This document shows, in pieces, positions 1 to 11,500 of a DNA stretch of 64,000 bases. The translations under genes and the position numbers were made by a program. The first letter of the stretch is position 1; each line of letters opens with the position of its first letter. Under the pieces are notes generated by a model that worked only from the letters and a program-made list of their open reading frames with translations, was not told where the DNA came from and searched no databases. Source of the DNA: Tretioscincus oriximinensis (lineage: Eukaryota; Chordata; Lepidosauria; Squamata; Gymnophthalmidae); assembly GCA_022410635.1 (NCBI GenBank), contig JAJVDF010000125.1, forward strand, positions 1,493,090 through 1,557,089, in the 5' to 3' direction.

Positions 1-1009
1 CAGAATAACAAGATTTAAGGGCAGTGGTCCTAGGATATATGTTCTTTATTACGACATATTTTTCTATTTCCTGGATTGGGACCCTGCTAAAAATGTTGCA
101 GTCCAAGGTTTCTAGATTCTAGTAGGAATCTTTGCATATCGTGCCGTAGGAACTAGTTATTTTTACTCATCTATGTATTGCAGCTATTTTTGAAGTGCCC
201 TCTTCTTCTCAAAGACACATGAGCAAAAAACAAATAAAAATATAGTAAGTATGTGCAATTCTAGGCAGAAAACTAAACAAGAGACTATAGCTTCATTATG
301 CATTTGTGCAAAATTCCAATTGTATCGACCGAGGTGGAAGCTAATAACATTCAACCAATAGAAAACAAGTTTGGCACTCAAACCTAGGTTTGGCAATCAA
401 GCCCCAAGTAGGTGGGCTAGTTCAAATGATTTAGTGACCTAGAAAGAATATTATGGGTGTTGATGAGAATGTCTTGTTGGCATGCTAATACAGCTTGCTT
501 TTTAATGATCTCTTTCACATGTCAGATACTGTCTTTCATTAATGGAAAAATTATTATCCTGCCAAGATTGATAAAATTCTACCTCGTTGAGGAGTTTCAA
601 TCAGACACAAAACTATGTGCTTAAATCCTACTTCTGTTGTGAAGTATCAAGAAGTGACTTGACTTCTCTGAATAATAACAAGAGAGAGAGAAGCATATGG
701 AAAACAGATACTTTAGATTGTCAGAATAGTATTTACTGTTATGTTGATCTAGAGACATTGTAAGAATTGAACTGACCCTGGTATAGTTAATCAAATTTTT
801 AATGCAAGGAAAGATGTTTTGCAAACGTTCTTTACAAAAGATGAGGCTTTCTTCTTTTATAAAATGGAATTTAAAATTAGGGATTAGTAGGTGGGGTATC
901 ACAGAAATGTATACAATTATGCTTGGCTCATAAGAGGTAGGATATAGATTTTTTCCTTCTACGTTTTCTCTTCTGCTCTTCCCCCTGAGACAGATGAACA
1001 CACCTATTT
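1..1009. other. AT-rich noncoding stretch, no gene seen
   Basis: I see no coding homology, repeat head or RNA gene here. The short open frames have no recognisable domain and are interrupted by many stops in the AT-rich background. Confidence 0.6.
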
Positions 1010-1200
1010 ATTTTATTTATTTATTTATTTATTTACTTATTTACATTTTTATACCGCCCTATACCCGTAGGTCTCAGGGCGGTTAACAATAAAACCATCA
1101 TTTTAACACATTAAAAACAGCCTTTTCTAAAAATGGGGAAGAGACAGTGGTTTTTTAGCCAAAGGCCAGGCCAAAGAGGAACATCTTTAAGCATTTTCTG
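1010..1200 (-). repeat. LINE/SINE 3' tail with ATTT/AAAT repeat
   Basis: Read on the minus strand, the stretch ends in the motif 'GGGCGGTATAAAAATGTAAA' followed by an (AAAT)n run (plus strand about 1010-1035). A GGGCGGTATAAAA motif followed by a short A-rich microsatellite is the usual 3' end of squamate retroposons. The CCGCCCTGAG box just before it is also present. The 5' side fades out near 1200. The family is not assigned. Confidence 0.6.
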
Positions 1201-2430
1201 AAAGTGCTACATACACACACACATGAGAGAGAGAGAGACTATTTGGACTAAGAAACTGAATTTGGGAAAATTCAGATTAGGGGAAAATCTTTTACACTGC
1301 ATAGGTAAAATTTGGAAATCAGTTTCAGACACTGTCATGACCATCAATTTGGACAATTTCAAAGGATGATTGGGCAGATTAATGAAGAAACTTGCTTGGT
1401 TATAAAGAAGAGTGTTTCTGTGGAGTTTTAGGTTATGTCTGCACATACCTATGGAAGTGCTGAGAAAAACCATTTCTGCTATGGTGATTGTACTATCCTA
1501 CCTCCATGTGCAAACAAAAGTGCTGTTTTTGCTGCCATAAATGGGGATACATTTGTCTGCTTCTGGGAATAAGGTTTCTCAGCAGACGAGTCAACTTTGT
1601 TCTTACTGGCATGTGGAAAGACTAGAAACAACTGGCTAAAACTGCAAAGAAGTACATTTAGATTATGTATCAGAAAACACTATGATTTGCCTTTACAATC
1701 CGAGAAAGGGTCGATTCCAAAAGTCGAGGTTGGCCCCAATGACTCCATGATTCTATTCGATTCTATGACTCTATAATTCTTGTGGAAAATAAGAATTTTG
1801 CAACTTTAATTGGTGTAGAAAAGGGGAATTTTCACCCGATAAGCCTACCTGAGAGTGATATCTCTGTGCCCACAAACATGCAGAAATATTGCAATTTAAT
1901 CACTTTGCTAGATAGGTGGACACCCAGCCTTTGCAAAATTAGGTTACAGATGTAAATGTGTCATAGTCCTGACCTGACCTTCATAATTATATATGAAAAA
2001 CTATACATCTTACAAAGTTGGGGCTAGAAATCTACCCAGATTTCTAGATCATCTCACGCACACATATTTTTAAAAAAATGTTTTTCAGTGCTGAATTGAG
2101 TTTATCAGTTGTTTTCTTATAATGGCTTTAGAGTTTAACAAGTTTTTAGCCTGGGTTTTACAGTTGCTCAGAGACAGAGTGTAGCATGTGATAGTGGTAG
2201 AGGTAAATATGGAATTACTTGAAGGCAAGTTAGGATGGGCTATGTCTCAAGTTGACCAGACAACCCTTTTGATAGCAGGCATTAAAATTTCATTTATTGC
2301 TATATAACTTACTCTTACAGTCCCATGATCTTTATTCAGCTAAAAATGTGGAGGGATGCCACTGACCTTGGGATCCATTGCTATGGACCTACTCTCATCA
2401 CCTCAGAGTCAGAACAGGACATGTGCTGTG
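1201..2430. other. Noncoding, mostly unique
   Basis: No gene is visible. A (CA)n/(GA)n microsatellite lies at about 1210-1240. A short run at 1740-1780, with repeated 'GATTCTATG' words, resembles the octamer tail of a CR1 LINE but lacks any preceding CR1 body. Confidence 0.5.
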
Positions 2431-2690
2431 TGAGCCAGTTTGGTGTAGTGGTTAGAGGATTGGACTCTTATCTGGTAGTCTCCCAGTTCGATTCCCCACT
2501 CCTCCATGAAAGCTAGCTGGGTGACCTTGGGCTACTCACAGTACTTTAGAACTCTCTCAGCCCCAACTACTTCACAGGGTGCCTGTTGTGGAGAAAGCAA
2601 CAAAAGCTATATGTGCCACCCTTTGGTTGGCCACCCTGAGACCTTCGGCTATAGGGCGGAATATAAGTATAAATAAATAAATAATAAAAT
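2431..2690 (+). repeat. Sauria-type tRNA-derived SINE, full length
   Basis: The element begins with GAGCCAGTTTGGTGTAGTGG, which includes a tRNA-like box A at about 2441-2451. Box B (AGTTCGATTCC) is at 2485-2495, correctly spaced for an internal RNA polymerase III promoter. The body carries the conserved 'CTCTCAGCCCCA' and 'TTCACAGGGTGCCTGTTGTGG' blocks. It ends with GGGCGGAATATAAGTATAAA and (AATA)n, the Bov-B-like tail through which these SINEs are mobilised. I could not delimit target-site duplications. Diverged but essentially complete. Confidence 0.9.
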
Positions 2691-3779
2691 TAACTGCTTC
2701 TGCATTGCTGTCATGCCACAGATAAACTCAATTTTCATAGAAGTTGTTTCATATCGTCTGCTGATCAGAGCAGATGGTTTGGGATATAGTCAGCATAAAG
2801 TAAATACTCTGTGTTGTTTGGGGACCATTAGGATGCTAGAAAATAAATGTTGGATAAGGAAGTTATTTTGTACTTCATCATGGTCATATATTTTAAATGG
2901 TTTCTGAGGCTTTATTTGACCTCCACATCACTAAAATAGAAAGACAATTCAATTATCAAGAGATTTTGCTGTAATGTTTTCTTTCTAACTTTAATAAAAT
3001 AACTGTTAAGAGGTGCCAAACTGGCAAGTGAAATGATGCGCTTAAGCCACTGTCTAAATTTAATTTGCCAAACTCTTGCCTCCAAGGAGACAAGGTCTGC
3101 TTCTAAACTGAGAACAACGTTAAATATGCCAGAAATTATCATTAAAATGCAGATTGAATTTTCTGTTTGGGAGGGAAAATGTTGCCTATGAAAAACTGTG
3201 AGCCATACAGGCCCTGTGCTACACATTTTCCCCTCAAAGGGGAGGACATGTACTTGACTGGCCCAATCCGACAGGGCCAGTTCTGGCAACAGGAATAGTC
3301 CTGCTGTCATGGACACCAAAAATAATAATCTGTTCTCAGAAGGCAGTTCCAGAGATTTTAATATTCTTATGTAAACTTCTACACATCATTTTTATTCTAT
3401 TACTATAGTGGAATATTTACAACAAAACATTGGGTGGTCTGGTTTATTCCATAATATTCATGCTTTATTATGGAATATTGTGAAATATAGTGGGATAAAT
3501 AAGTGATGTGTGGATGCTGCTAAAACTTCCACATGCCTTCCCGATCCTTTCCAGAGGCCCCCAGGCTAACAATAGACTTGCTGAAACATATTCTCCTGAT
3601 ACACATGGGCATTTGGGCTACAATCCATTCACTGCAGGTGTAGTAGAGTTTAGGGTCTATTTTACTCCAGAGTTTGGAAAACAGAGTCCCGAAGAGAGCT
3701 AGTTTATTGTAAGAAGCCCTTCCAGAGGTAAGCGTAGAAACAGCAGCGGATGGCAAAGGAACACCAAAAAGCTTAAATT
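2691..3779. other. Noncoding stretch with a small AT hairpin
   Basis: No gene is recognised. A perfect 11-bp inverted repeat (ATTCCATAATA at 3446-3456 against 3466-3476, 9-nt spacer) lies in AT-rich DNA and could form a small stem-loop. The rest is unremarkable. Confidence 0.5.
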
Positions 3780-4560
3780 AAAATAGTTTATTAACGTGAA
3801 CACATAACCTAAACACAGAACGTAACAATACGAAGTACCCAACGCAGACTAATTGAACAAAGTGCATCATCAGACAATTAACTGCAAAATTAAATCAAGA
3901 GCACAACATTATAATGTGAAACACAAATCCTAAGTGGAGAGAAATTGGCCATGGAATAAATAAGAGTGTGGCAGCGCAGCATCTCGGTCGGCTTCTGGTC
4001 AGCCATCTGGCCTGACCACCATTTCTCTAAACCATGCCCACCTTTGGCGTAGGCCCTTGGCTATCTGCCCCGATGGTGAGGCCAGCCCATCCATTCTGCT
4101 AACTTGGGATCTAGACAGACACCTCCTGCCCATGTCCCGTGGTGTGGATCCATGGCTGCCCACTCGCCTGGTGGGCCCAGCCCATGGCAGTCTGCCTTCC
4201 TTAGCCATCAGCAGCCAACCAACCGGCCCATCCTTTGTGGGCACTGCTCAGGCCCCCAGCCTGAAGTGGCACAACCATTGAGGATCAAGGGAGTTGAATG
4301 GGGTTCTCAAGGAACTGTCCCAGGTATAGGCCCCCCATGACTTTGAAGTTGTGTTCGGCCACACCCATCCCCAAAGGTAGGCTCCAAAACTCATGAACCC
4401 TTTTATGAGGGGCCCTCCAGACTATGGGATAGTCATGGGGATACCTGCCTCCAGGCATGACTCCCCTTGGCTGACTGAGATGTGTGACTGCCACTAGAGT
4501 GCTGCTGAGCAAAGAGGAGGAAGCCAGCTGGCGATACCCTTAAAAAGAGAGTATCACACC
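3780..4560 (-). mobile_element. LTR-like dispersed repeat, copy 1
   Basis: This GC-rich block is homologous to 25090-25960 and 54375-54980. Shared landmarks are GTGGAGAGAA...CCATGG...GAGTGTGGCAG...GCAGCA near the left end (about 3933-3982), GAGGATCAAGGGAGTTGAA (about 4280), a TTCGGCC segment, and ACCCTTTTATGAGGGGCCCT (about 4398). On the minus strand a TTTAAGGG/TATA-like block lies near the start and AATAAA (TTTATT at about 3788) near the end. That order of promoter, GC-rich leader and polyadenylation signal suits a solo LTR or short retroelement. No TG...CA ends or target-site duplication were established. Confidence 0.6.
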
Positions 4561-4565
4561 CAGAA

Positions 4566-4607
4566 GTCATCACGTCTCGCTGTTACAGAGCAGCGAGATG
4601 TGATGAC
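4566..4607. other. Strong inverted repeat (17-bp stem)
   Basis: GTCATCACGTCTCGCTG (4566-4582) is followed after 8 nt by CAGCGAGATGTGATGAC (4591-4607). The arms are reverse complements at 16 of 17 positions. It lies just outside, or at the 5' side of, the minus-strand LTR-like repeat, so it may be part of that element's upstream region. Confidence 0.85.
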
Positions 4608-5032
4608 TGCCAGCTAGAGCATCCAGAAGGACGCTGCTGCAGCAGTGACAGGGAAAGAGCCCTGTGCCGTGACTTCTAGCACCGTAAACAGGAGCCCCGG
4701 GGACAAGCCCCAGGTGAACATCCCTTCTCTTGAAAAGAAAAAAAAGTATTACTGGTTGAAATATTTCTATTGATTTCACATCACAACTAACTTGGGTTTC
4801 CATTTGATTTCATATTAAGGAGACGCCTGCTTGATAATTTTATGATTCACTTTGGTTTACATTCTTTTCAACATTATTTTAACTTTGATGTCTTTTATGA
4901 TGAATTTTTCCATCACCCATCAAATTCAAATCCCTGAAAAACTTTCTTTAAATCCAAGCTCTAGATCCAGATGATGATGTCATTGTCATACACCAGGGAG
5001 TAACATATTGGGTAAAGTTGTGTAGGAAGGGA
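4608..5032. other. GC-rich flank then AT-rich noncoding
   Basis: 4608-4730 remains GC-rich and may still belong to the LTR-like repeat. The sequence then becomes ordinary AT-rich DNA. No gene is seen. Confidence 0.4.
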
Positions 5033-5226
5033 TCTTATAACACCTTAGAGACTAACATGAAAATAATGAACTTTCGTAGAAAAGTCTACTTCTTCCAACA
5101 CCAGGGAAGTAGCTTGTCTGTGGAAGCTCATGCTGCCTACCTTTTTCTTATTAGTCTCTAAGGTGCTGTGAGCCCCCTTTGCTAGACTTTCTGGACCCAC
5201 ACTGACACAATTATTTCTTTGAAATA
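5033..5226. repeat. Unclassified foldback repeat, head-to-head copies
   Basis: The left half reads CACCTTAGAGACTAAC (5041-5056). The right half carries its reverse complement TTAGTCTCTAAGGTG (5151-5165), so the unit is an inverted pair around a centre near 5099. The right half continues with GACTTTCTGGACCCACACTGACAC...TTTCTTTGAAAT, a trailer also found at about 15052-15092 and 46130-46165. This is a dispersed family with at least six partial copies in the window. I do not know its class. Confidence 0.75.
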
Positions 5227-7767
5227 GGGCACCAAAATTGAAGAGACCAACTGGAAGGAGAGCTGCCCTAGGTATAGCTTGGCTGGCCCTGAAACTATTT
5301 ATATAACTGCATTCCAGATTAGCTTGGGCTGCACTGTGGTGGGATGGTAGTGCAAGCTAATGCCTGCAAATTGAAGCCAACCTTTCATTTCCCATACTAT
5401 AAAAAGTCCTCTTCCATTTGTTTCACAAGAGTTAAACATTTTTGCAAGATGATACGATAGAGCTACTTCATAGTGGGAGATCCTGCTCTTAAGTCAGTGT
5501 GCCACATTTCTCACCCTGGGATATGAGCCAGGAACTCCTATCTGGATAAGTATTCTGCACAAAAACCTGAATCATTTTTTTATATAGGACATTAATAGCA
5601 ATCATGATTACATACAGCCTTGTTTTAAATAACTGGACAAGTCCAGATATTTTCACATAATCTGCAAGTGAAACAAGTTATTCTGTTATATGCTGAGGCC
5701 TTTATTTTCTCTAAATTCTGTCCTAAGGAACTGTTCCAGAAGTATAGCAAGTTACACCTAAAATTAACTGCATTATTGATAAACTTCCATAGTGGAAAGA
5801 CACACCAGCAAAGTGATGGAACATTTACTTTNGTGTTATTGTCCTCACCACAAATCTAATCTTCCCTGTTAGACACTTTAACAAACACTTTGGTCAAAGC
5901 AGGATAGTGTGGTCCAGGATAAGCAACCTCCAAAGACATGGTGATAGCCATCTTGACTAGCCCTAAGCTTAGTTGTTAAAGTTGGCATAGACATTTTGAA
6001 GATAATGAATAAAAATTTCCAAGCCTTTGGAGATCCTGGGTTGTTTTCATGAGTATGCCCACTTTTAGTGGCTCTTCCTAGTAAGCATTGAAATAGATGT
6101 GGAGATAATGAATAGATCTTCAAGAATACCCCCACCAACCCACCCCAAACAGACTTATTTTCTGGGCAATGCTGTATTCCATAGAGCTCTTGAAATGGCA
6201 ACGGTCCCTTTTAGAGTAAGATTATCGTTATTTTTTTCATAACTTTGCTTCTTAAGAATTATGATTAGGATGACTAGATAATTGAATATATTAATAACAG
6301 GTTACCCGTCTAACCTTCACACCATCTTCTTACCTTCAAACCCATCTAAACCAACAACACATACAACATAAAGGCAAGTAATTTCTGCCTACATAGAGCC
6401 AGCCAGTGAAGTAGAACATATTTTGTTGAAGAAATGAAGAAAAATAAAATAAAGAACTCTGTATTTTTCAGGAAAAGGTTGTGGCCAGTTACATAAGTCG
6501 AAGAATCCATATTACATTAATAAACATTTTTGGGAAACCTGGCTTCTTCAATGTTTTCAGAATTAATATCTTATTTTAAAGCCATTATTATGTAGGAAGT
6601 GGAAATAATATTACTTTTTTGTTGGATATAATAATTAGAGTAATGACATTTTCTAAGAATCTAAGCCTTTTTCATGCTGGGATAAATTAGTTCTGAAGCA
6701 GGTAATGTCTGGCACCATGTAACCTAAGCATCTATTTCTATGGTTTACAGAACTCATTCTCAATTGCCAATGTACATTTATTATATTTTCTCACAGTGGT
6801 AGTTTCTCTGCTTCTATATACAAATATGAAAGAATGTTATTAAAACTGCTGGCAGTCATTCCAGGAGAATTATATTAAGGAACCAATAAGTTGAGAAGAT
6901 TGGAGGTGGTTAGATTGTCCAAAAGAATAGAATTTCATCCTATGGCTTAATCAAATTAGTGCTTCCATATATTGAATAATACATTTGAATATATTTGCAA
7001 CGTGCTGAAAATTAATCTGTGTTTGAATGTTAAGTGAAGGTCTCTTGTTCATAAAATAAATATTAATCAAAGTTTTTATGTTTACAGTCCTGAAGCCAGT
7101 TGTTTCAAAATAGACCAGTAAAGACAGTAAGCCTATTCTGGAGTGAATTAGAATTTTTCTATGCAGCTGCATATGTGGTGGTCATACTTCAGTTCCCAGC
7201 AGGCTTCTTTGCTGCTGCCAGATTACTAAAGGTGCTGGAAGTGTGTGTGTGTTGTGTGTGTGTGTCTCTCTGTCTGTCTGCCTGCGCTTCTTGGGGGAAC
7301 TGCAGAGAAGCATGCAGTTGTTCTGGCCATATTGCCATTGGGTTTTTTGTGTGACTTTCTTAGCACCCCCATTATTGTTCCTGTGGAGGCAGGAGGGTTC
7401 AGTGGGTGGCTGTGTGTGTATATCTACCTATGTTTAAAGGGGATGCTGGCAAATTTTTCCCTCTCAGACTAGTTGGCCCGTACACAAAATATCATGAAGT
7501 TTTGACTCTGTGAATTATATCTTAGATTTGTCAGATGAGGTCATACTGTTCCCAATACAGTCCCAAAATATATACCTGACTGATTAGGCTATCGTCATTA
7601 TAGTACAATGGATGATCACACTTCAGTATCTTGTTATTCTGTTGCTATACAGATATCATCATGTATAGCCCAATGAGAAAATTGGGTCACATGGCAAGAA
7701 AATCCCACAATATTAACTTTGCCGTTCTAGCAAATGTTAAAACACAGAGAGGTTATTTAATATAGAG
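5227..7767. other. Noncoding, AT-rich, no gene seen
   Basis: There is no recognisable domain in any frame. A (GT)n run sits at about 7241-7264. The rest has the composition of unique intergenic or intronic DNA. Confidence 0.55.
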
Positions 7768-8386
7768 CAGGGGTGCGCAATTATTTTTTCCATGGGGCCA
7801 CATGAGAAACAGAAAATATTATGGAGGGCTGGCCAAATTCAGCAAGGAGGGTGAAGCCAGGGGTCTTGTCCCCACCTCTTCCAGCCCCCCCCCGGGGTTC
7901 TCCAAGCGGCACGTCGAGTGAAGCAGCCAGGCAGGGGCTTCGACCCACCCAGATAAACGGGCAGGTAGGAAGCGGGGAGCGCGTCCCGGTGGCAGCGCCC
8001 GCCGGAGCAAATCTCAAAGAGGCAGCGGAGCGCGGAGGAAGGAACCGACCCTCACAGCAGGTCCCAGGCGCCCTCCGGGTTCCCCCCTCTGCCCGCCCAG
8101 CCAGCCCAGAAGAAGAACTTGGTTCACGCTCTTGCTTGTAGCGGCCAATTAGCAGCAGCGCGGCAGCAGGAGGCTGCGAAAGGGACCCCCGCGCGCCCCC
8201 TCCCGGTGGGGCGCTCGGATTTCTTGAGCTTGTTGGGAGAACTTTGCTCGGCTTCCGCGCCTGCAGGAGCGAAGGGGAGGATGCATTATGAGGAGCCCCC
8301 CGTCGCTCCAATTAACGCTACACGGGCCGGTCAGAGCCAATCAAAGGGCCGTATGCNGTCCGGGGGCCATACAATGCCCAGGTCTG
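7768..8386. mobile_element. Non-autonomous hAT transposon (619 bp) with exact TSD
   Basis: The element is bounded by an identical 8-bp direct repeat, ATATAGAG, at 7760-7767 and 8387-8394. This is the target-site duplication length of hAT transposons. Its left end starts CAGGGGTGCGCAAT. The right end, read inward on the opposite strand, starts CAGACCTGGGCATTG, so the termini are imperfect inverted repeats sharing CAG...TG..GCA. The interior is strongly GC- and CpG-rich compared with the AT-rich flanks. A 176-codon open frame on the minus strand (7781-8311) reads as low-complexity Pro/Arg/Ser/Ala and shows no transposase motif, so I treat it as a by-product of composition. Mobilisation would need a transposase supplied elsewhere. 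Confidence 0.92.
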
Positions 8387-8394
8387 ATATAGAG
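8387..8394. repeat. Right target-site duplication of the 7768-8386 hAT
   Basis: ATATAGAG, identical to 7760-7767. The empty site is therefore a single ATATAGAG. Confidence 0.92.
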
Positions 8395-8481
8395 AGAATA
8401 CATAATAATTCTGACTCTACTTTACAATGGAATAAATAGGTAACTTATGCACTAAGATCCTAGAGTTACTGAAATAGACTT

Positions 8482-8593
8482 TTTCTTTTTCTTCTTCTCC
8501 TTTTTCTTTTTCTTTCTTCTCCTTCTTCTTTTTCTTCTTCATCTTTTTCTTTTCTTTTTCTTTTTTTCTTCTTTCGTCTTCTTTCTTCTTCAA
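8482..8593. repeat. Polypyrimidine (TTTTTC/TTC)n microsatellite
   Basis: About 110 bases of almost pure C/T on the plus strand, with irregular TTC, TTTTTC and TTCTCC units. Such polypurine/polypyrimidine tracts can adopt triplex (H-DNA) structure. Confidence 0.9.
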
Positions 8594-11500
8594 GGATTAT
8601 ATCCTTCTTTGAAAACTGAAACTGGAATATGAAAGAAAGATATTATTTATGATTATTTACAAGTAGTAGCCTAGAATACAGAGTTTACTGCCTATGTTTG
8701 CTTCAATACGTAATGTGTTTATTATTATTAAAATAGTAAAGCTAAATTACTAAGCTGGCTTTCATAGTGTATCATGAGTCAGACACTTCCCAAGCTGCTA
8801 AGACTATGTGATATACTCATGAATGACGCAGGTGTTTTTATTCTCAGATACGATCTGAAATAAAGTTCAGTACCAAAGAGGAGTAGAGAGAGAGATTGAG
8901 AAGTTTCTATTTTAATGAATTTTTTACTTTTGATTTTACTTTTTTATTGAATAAACATTAAAAACAAACTAAAACATAGTAAAGTCAACAAAAGACCTGT
9001 TAGAAGTCAAAGAAAATATCCTTAAGACCTATTACATATTTTTTATAAAAATAACAAACACTGTCACCCCAAATCAGAGGTATNGTATATTCTCAAGAGC
9101 TTTCTGTATCTCTATATGATGTCTTTATTTACTATTCCTTTATTCCTTCTTATCAATCTTCCCCAATTCAGGCCCAATTTTCTTAATCTGCTATTCCCTC
9201 TATCTCTATTCCCCATATCTCTATTCTTTATGGAAATCATACTGTCATTGATCATCATAAATATAATACTATTATTTAATTATCAACCATAAATTAACGT
9301 TCTCCCGTTTATATACTATTGCTGCTTGAGCAGACATTAAAAATTGTAACTATCTTTCCCTTCTAATTCTAATTTGATAATGAATTAATAATATATATAA
9401 CCATTCTAATTAGGTTTTATATCATCCTGTTGAAACTAATTAAAGTGTCTCTTTTTTAGTTCTATCTTGACTTACTAGACAGCATAAGCAGGTAGATTTG
9501 GGTTCAGAAGGTCTCTCTTATTGATTTTTCTTACCTATTCTTAGATGACTGCATTTTGTTTAATAGGCAGCAATATATTCAGGCTCAGTGGGCAGCCCTA
9601 TTTTCTCCAGTTTCCTTGAGAAAAGGCCTGAATTTGGTAATATTTTAATGAACTCCCAAATACACTCAAGTCTTAAAGGGAAGCCCCCCTTCTCTATGAA
9701 ATCTGACATGATCAGAATTCATAATGACATTTTGAAAATTTGCCTGCTGAGTTGGCTCTTAAAATGTTTGTTTTAGTGGAGCACTGCCTTGAGATAACAT
9801 GAGGAAAGCATAGATGAGATCAGCTATTTTGAAGAACAAAACTTCCTATTCTTCTAGATAAGTAACAAGAGCTCTTAAAAAGAGGGGAAAACACCCAACG
9901 TTTGCAGATATATACTATGTAGGACATAAACTCTTTGATGTATCTTGAGTTCACAAATGGGACAGACAGTTCATGACTGCTTACACTATGGCTTTGGGTG
10001 ATTTTTTATTATTATTCATGGCATATAGAGAGACATTTAAATGTGCACGAAGCAAAACAAAAACAAAAATCTTGTGTCTGAAAAATCTGAATCATATGTT
10101 ATTTTGTCTGATGTTCTTTTGCTCATCTCGATCTTATAAAGCAGTGTAATCACATGTAACATATTTCAGTTCATACATAGTTAAGGAATAAATAACTGTG
10201 CCAGGATTTAATCTAGTCTTTATAAAGATGAATTGTTCTGGCTATGGTGCAGCTTGCATGTTTAACAATTTATCTCCAAATACAGTTGTGTTGCAACAGA
10301 AGGCATTCCCCTGAGTGTGATTCTTCATTACTTTATGTTCAAAATCAGGACAGTGGGAGAATTCATATGTGTGTTTCAATAGCACATTAACCTGCACCAG
10401 CTTTAGATCAGAATATAAATCATTTTAAAGATCAGTGCAGAAATGCAAGATTGTGCCATACCATTTCAACTGCTTAGCTAACTGATAAAAGTTTGATCAA
10501 CTCTATAAAATGCTGACACACTGCATGCAGACATTGATTATTTGACTATCCTAGATTAAAACATGGGTGTTCTGCCGTATCCATGTTTGATTGCAATCGT
10601 AATAGAATAAGTCAGTGCAATCTTATTAGACACAAATGTCCTACTGTGTTATTATGTCACACTTTCTATGCTCATCTGAATAACACTAGCAAAGCTTTGC
10701 ATTTTCATGTCCGTTTACATAGAAAAACCCAGCTCCTACTAAGCTGAAGGCCTCATGCATTGAAATCTGGTACTGACACAGCAAAATCCAACACATCATC
10801 TTCTGGATACCCTGATTGGTTTAGCAGCACATTCAACTTTTTATCCTTGCTTGCATTCTAAACTTGTCAGTGGCTTAGTTTGGTGTACCAATGAGAGGCT
10901 ACCCAGCTAAACCAGTCCACAGAGTTTGTGACCTTCTATGAGTTGATTTACTCCTGAGCAAACCAGATACATTTTTTTNAAAAAAATCTTGTGCTACTCT
11001 AGGGTATGTAGCTATATTGGGTCTCTTTAAACAGGATTATGGTCTGACTGATGTGTACTAGGAGAGGGCATGGCCACTTTGATCCACTTTTATGTTTCAA
11101 AGGAAATCCAAAAGTAATTTATGTAGTTTTCGGATGGATTCACTGTCAGTCACAAACTAAATGGCAATGAACAGACACTCAATGCTATTTATGCACAATT
11201 ACATGAATAAACAATTAGATGGAAGGATGCATGATCACATTTATATATTTTCATGGCCTACTTAATTTACTGAATGTATGGACATAAACGTCAAATGAAT
11301 TTAGAATTTGAATGAGTCTCAATATTTAGATGGATGGATTTGCCTGAAATGGTTTTAAATTGGATGGCCTTCAAAAATATTGACACATCCCTTACAGTAT
11401 TAAGCTTGCATCCCTATTGACATTACTCCCATTCTTTGTTTTCATCTCTTTAACCACTTTTTCATTCATAGCAGAATGTTTGCCTTTATTCCGTGTTAAG

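Noticed and set aside
1740..1785. CR1 octamer tail (repeated GATTCTATG words)
   Set aside because: No preceding CR1 body sequence could be aligned, so it is not called as an element.
2441..2500. Possible tRNA gene (box A and box B present)
   Set aside because: The full unit is a SINE with a Bov-B-like tail. The tRNA-like part does not fold as an intact cloverleaf by inspection.
4057..4340. Overlapping Pro-rich frames in the GC-rich block at 4 kb
   Set aside because: They fall in the LTR-like repeat; the other two copies do not preserve the frame.
7781..8311. 176-codon open frame on the minus strand
   Set aside because: It lies inside the hAT element, and its Pro/Arg/Ser/Ala-rich translation is what CpG-rich DNA yields by chance. 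No transposase or other motif.
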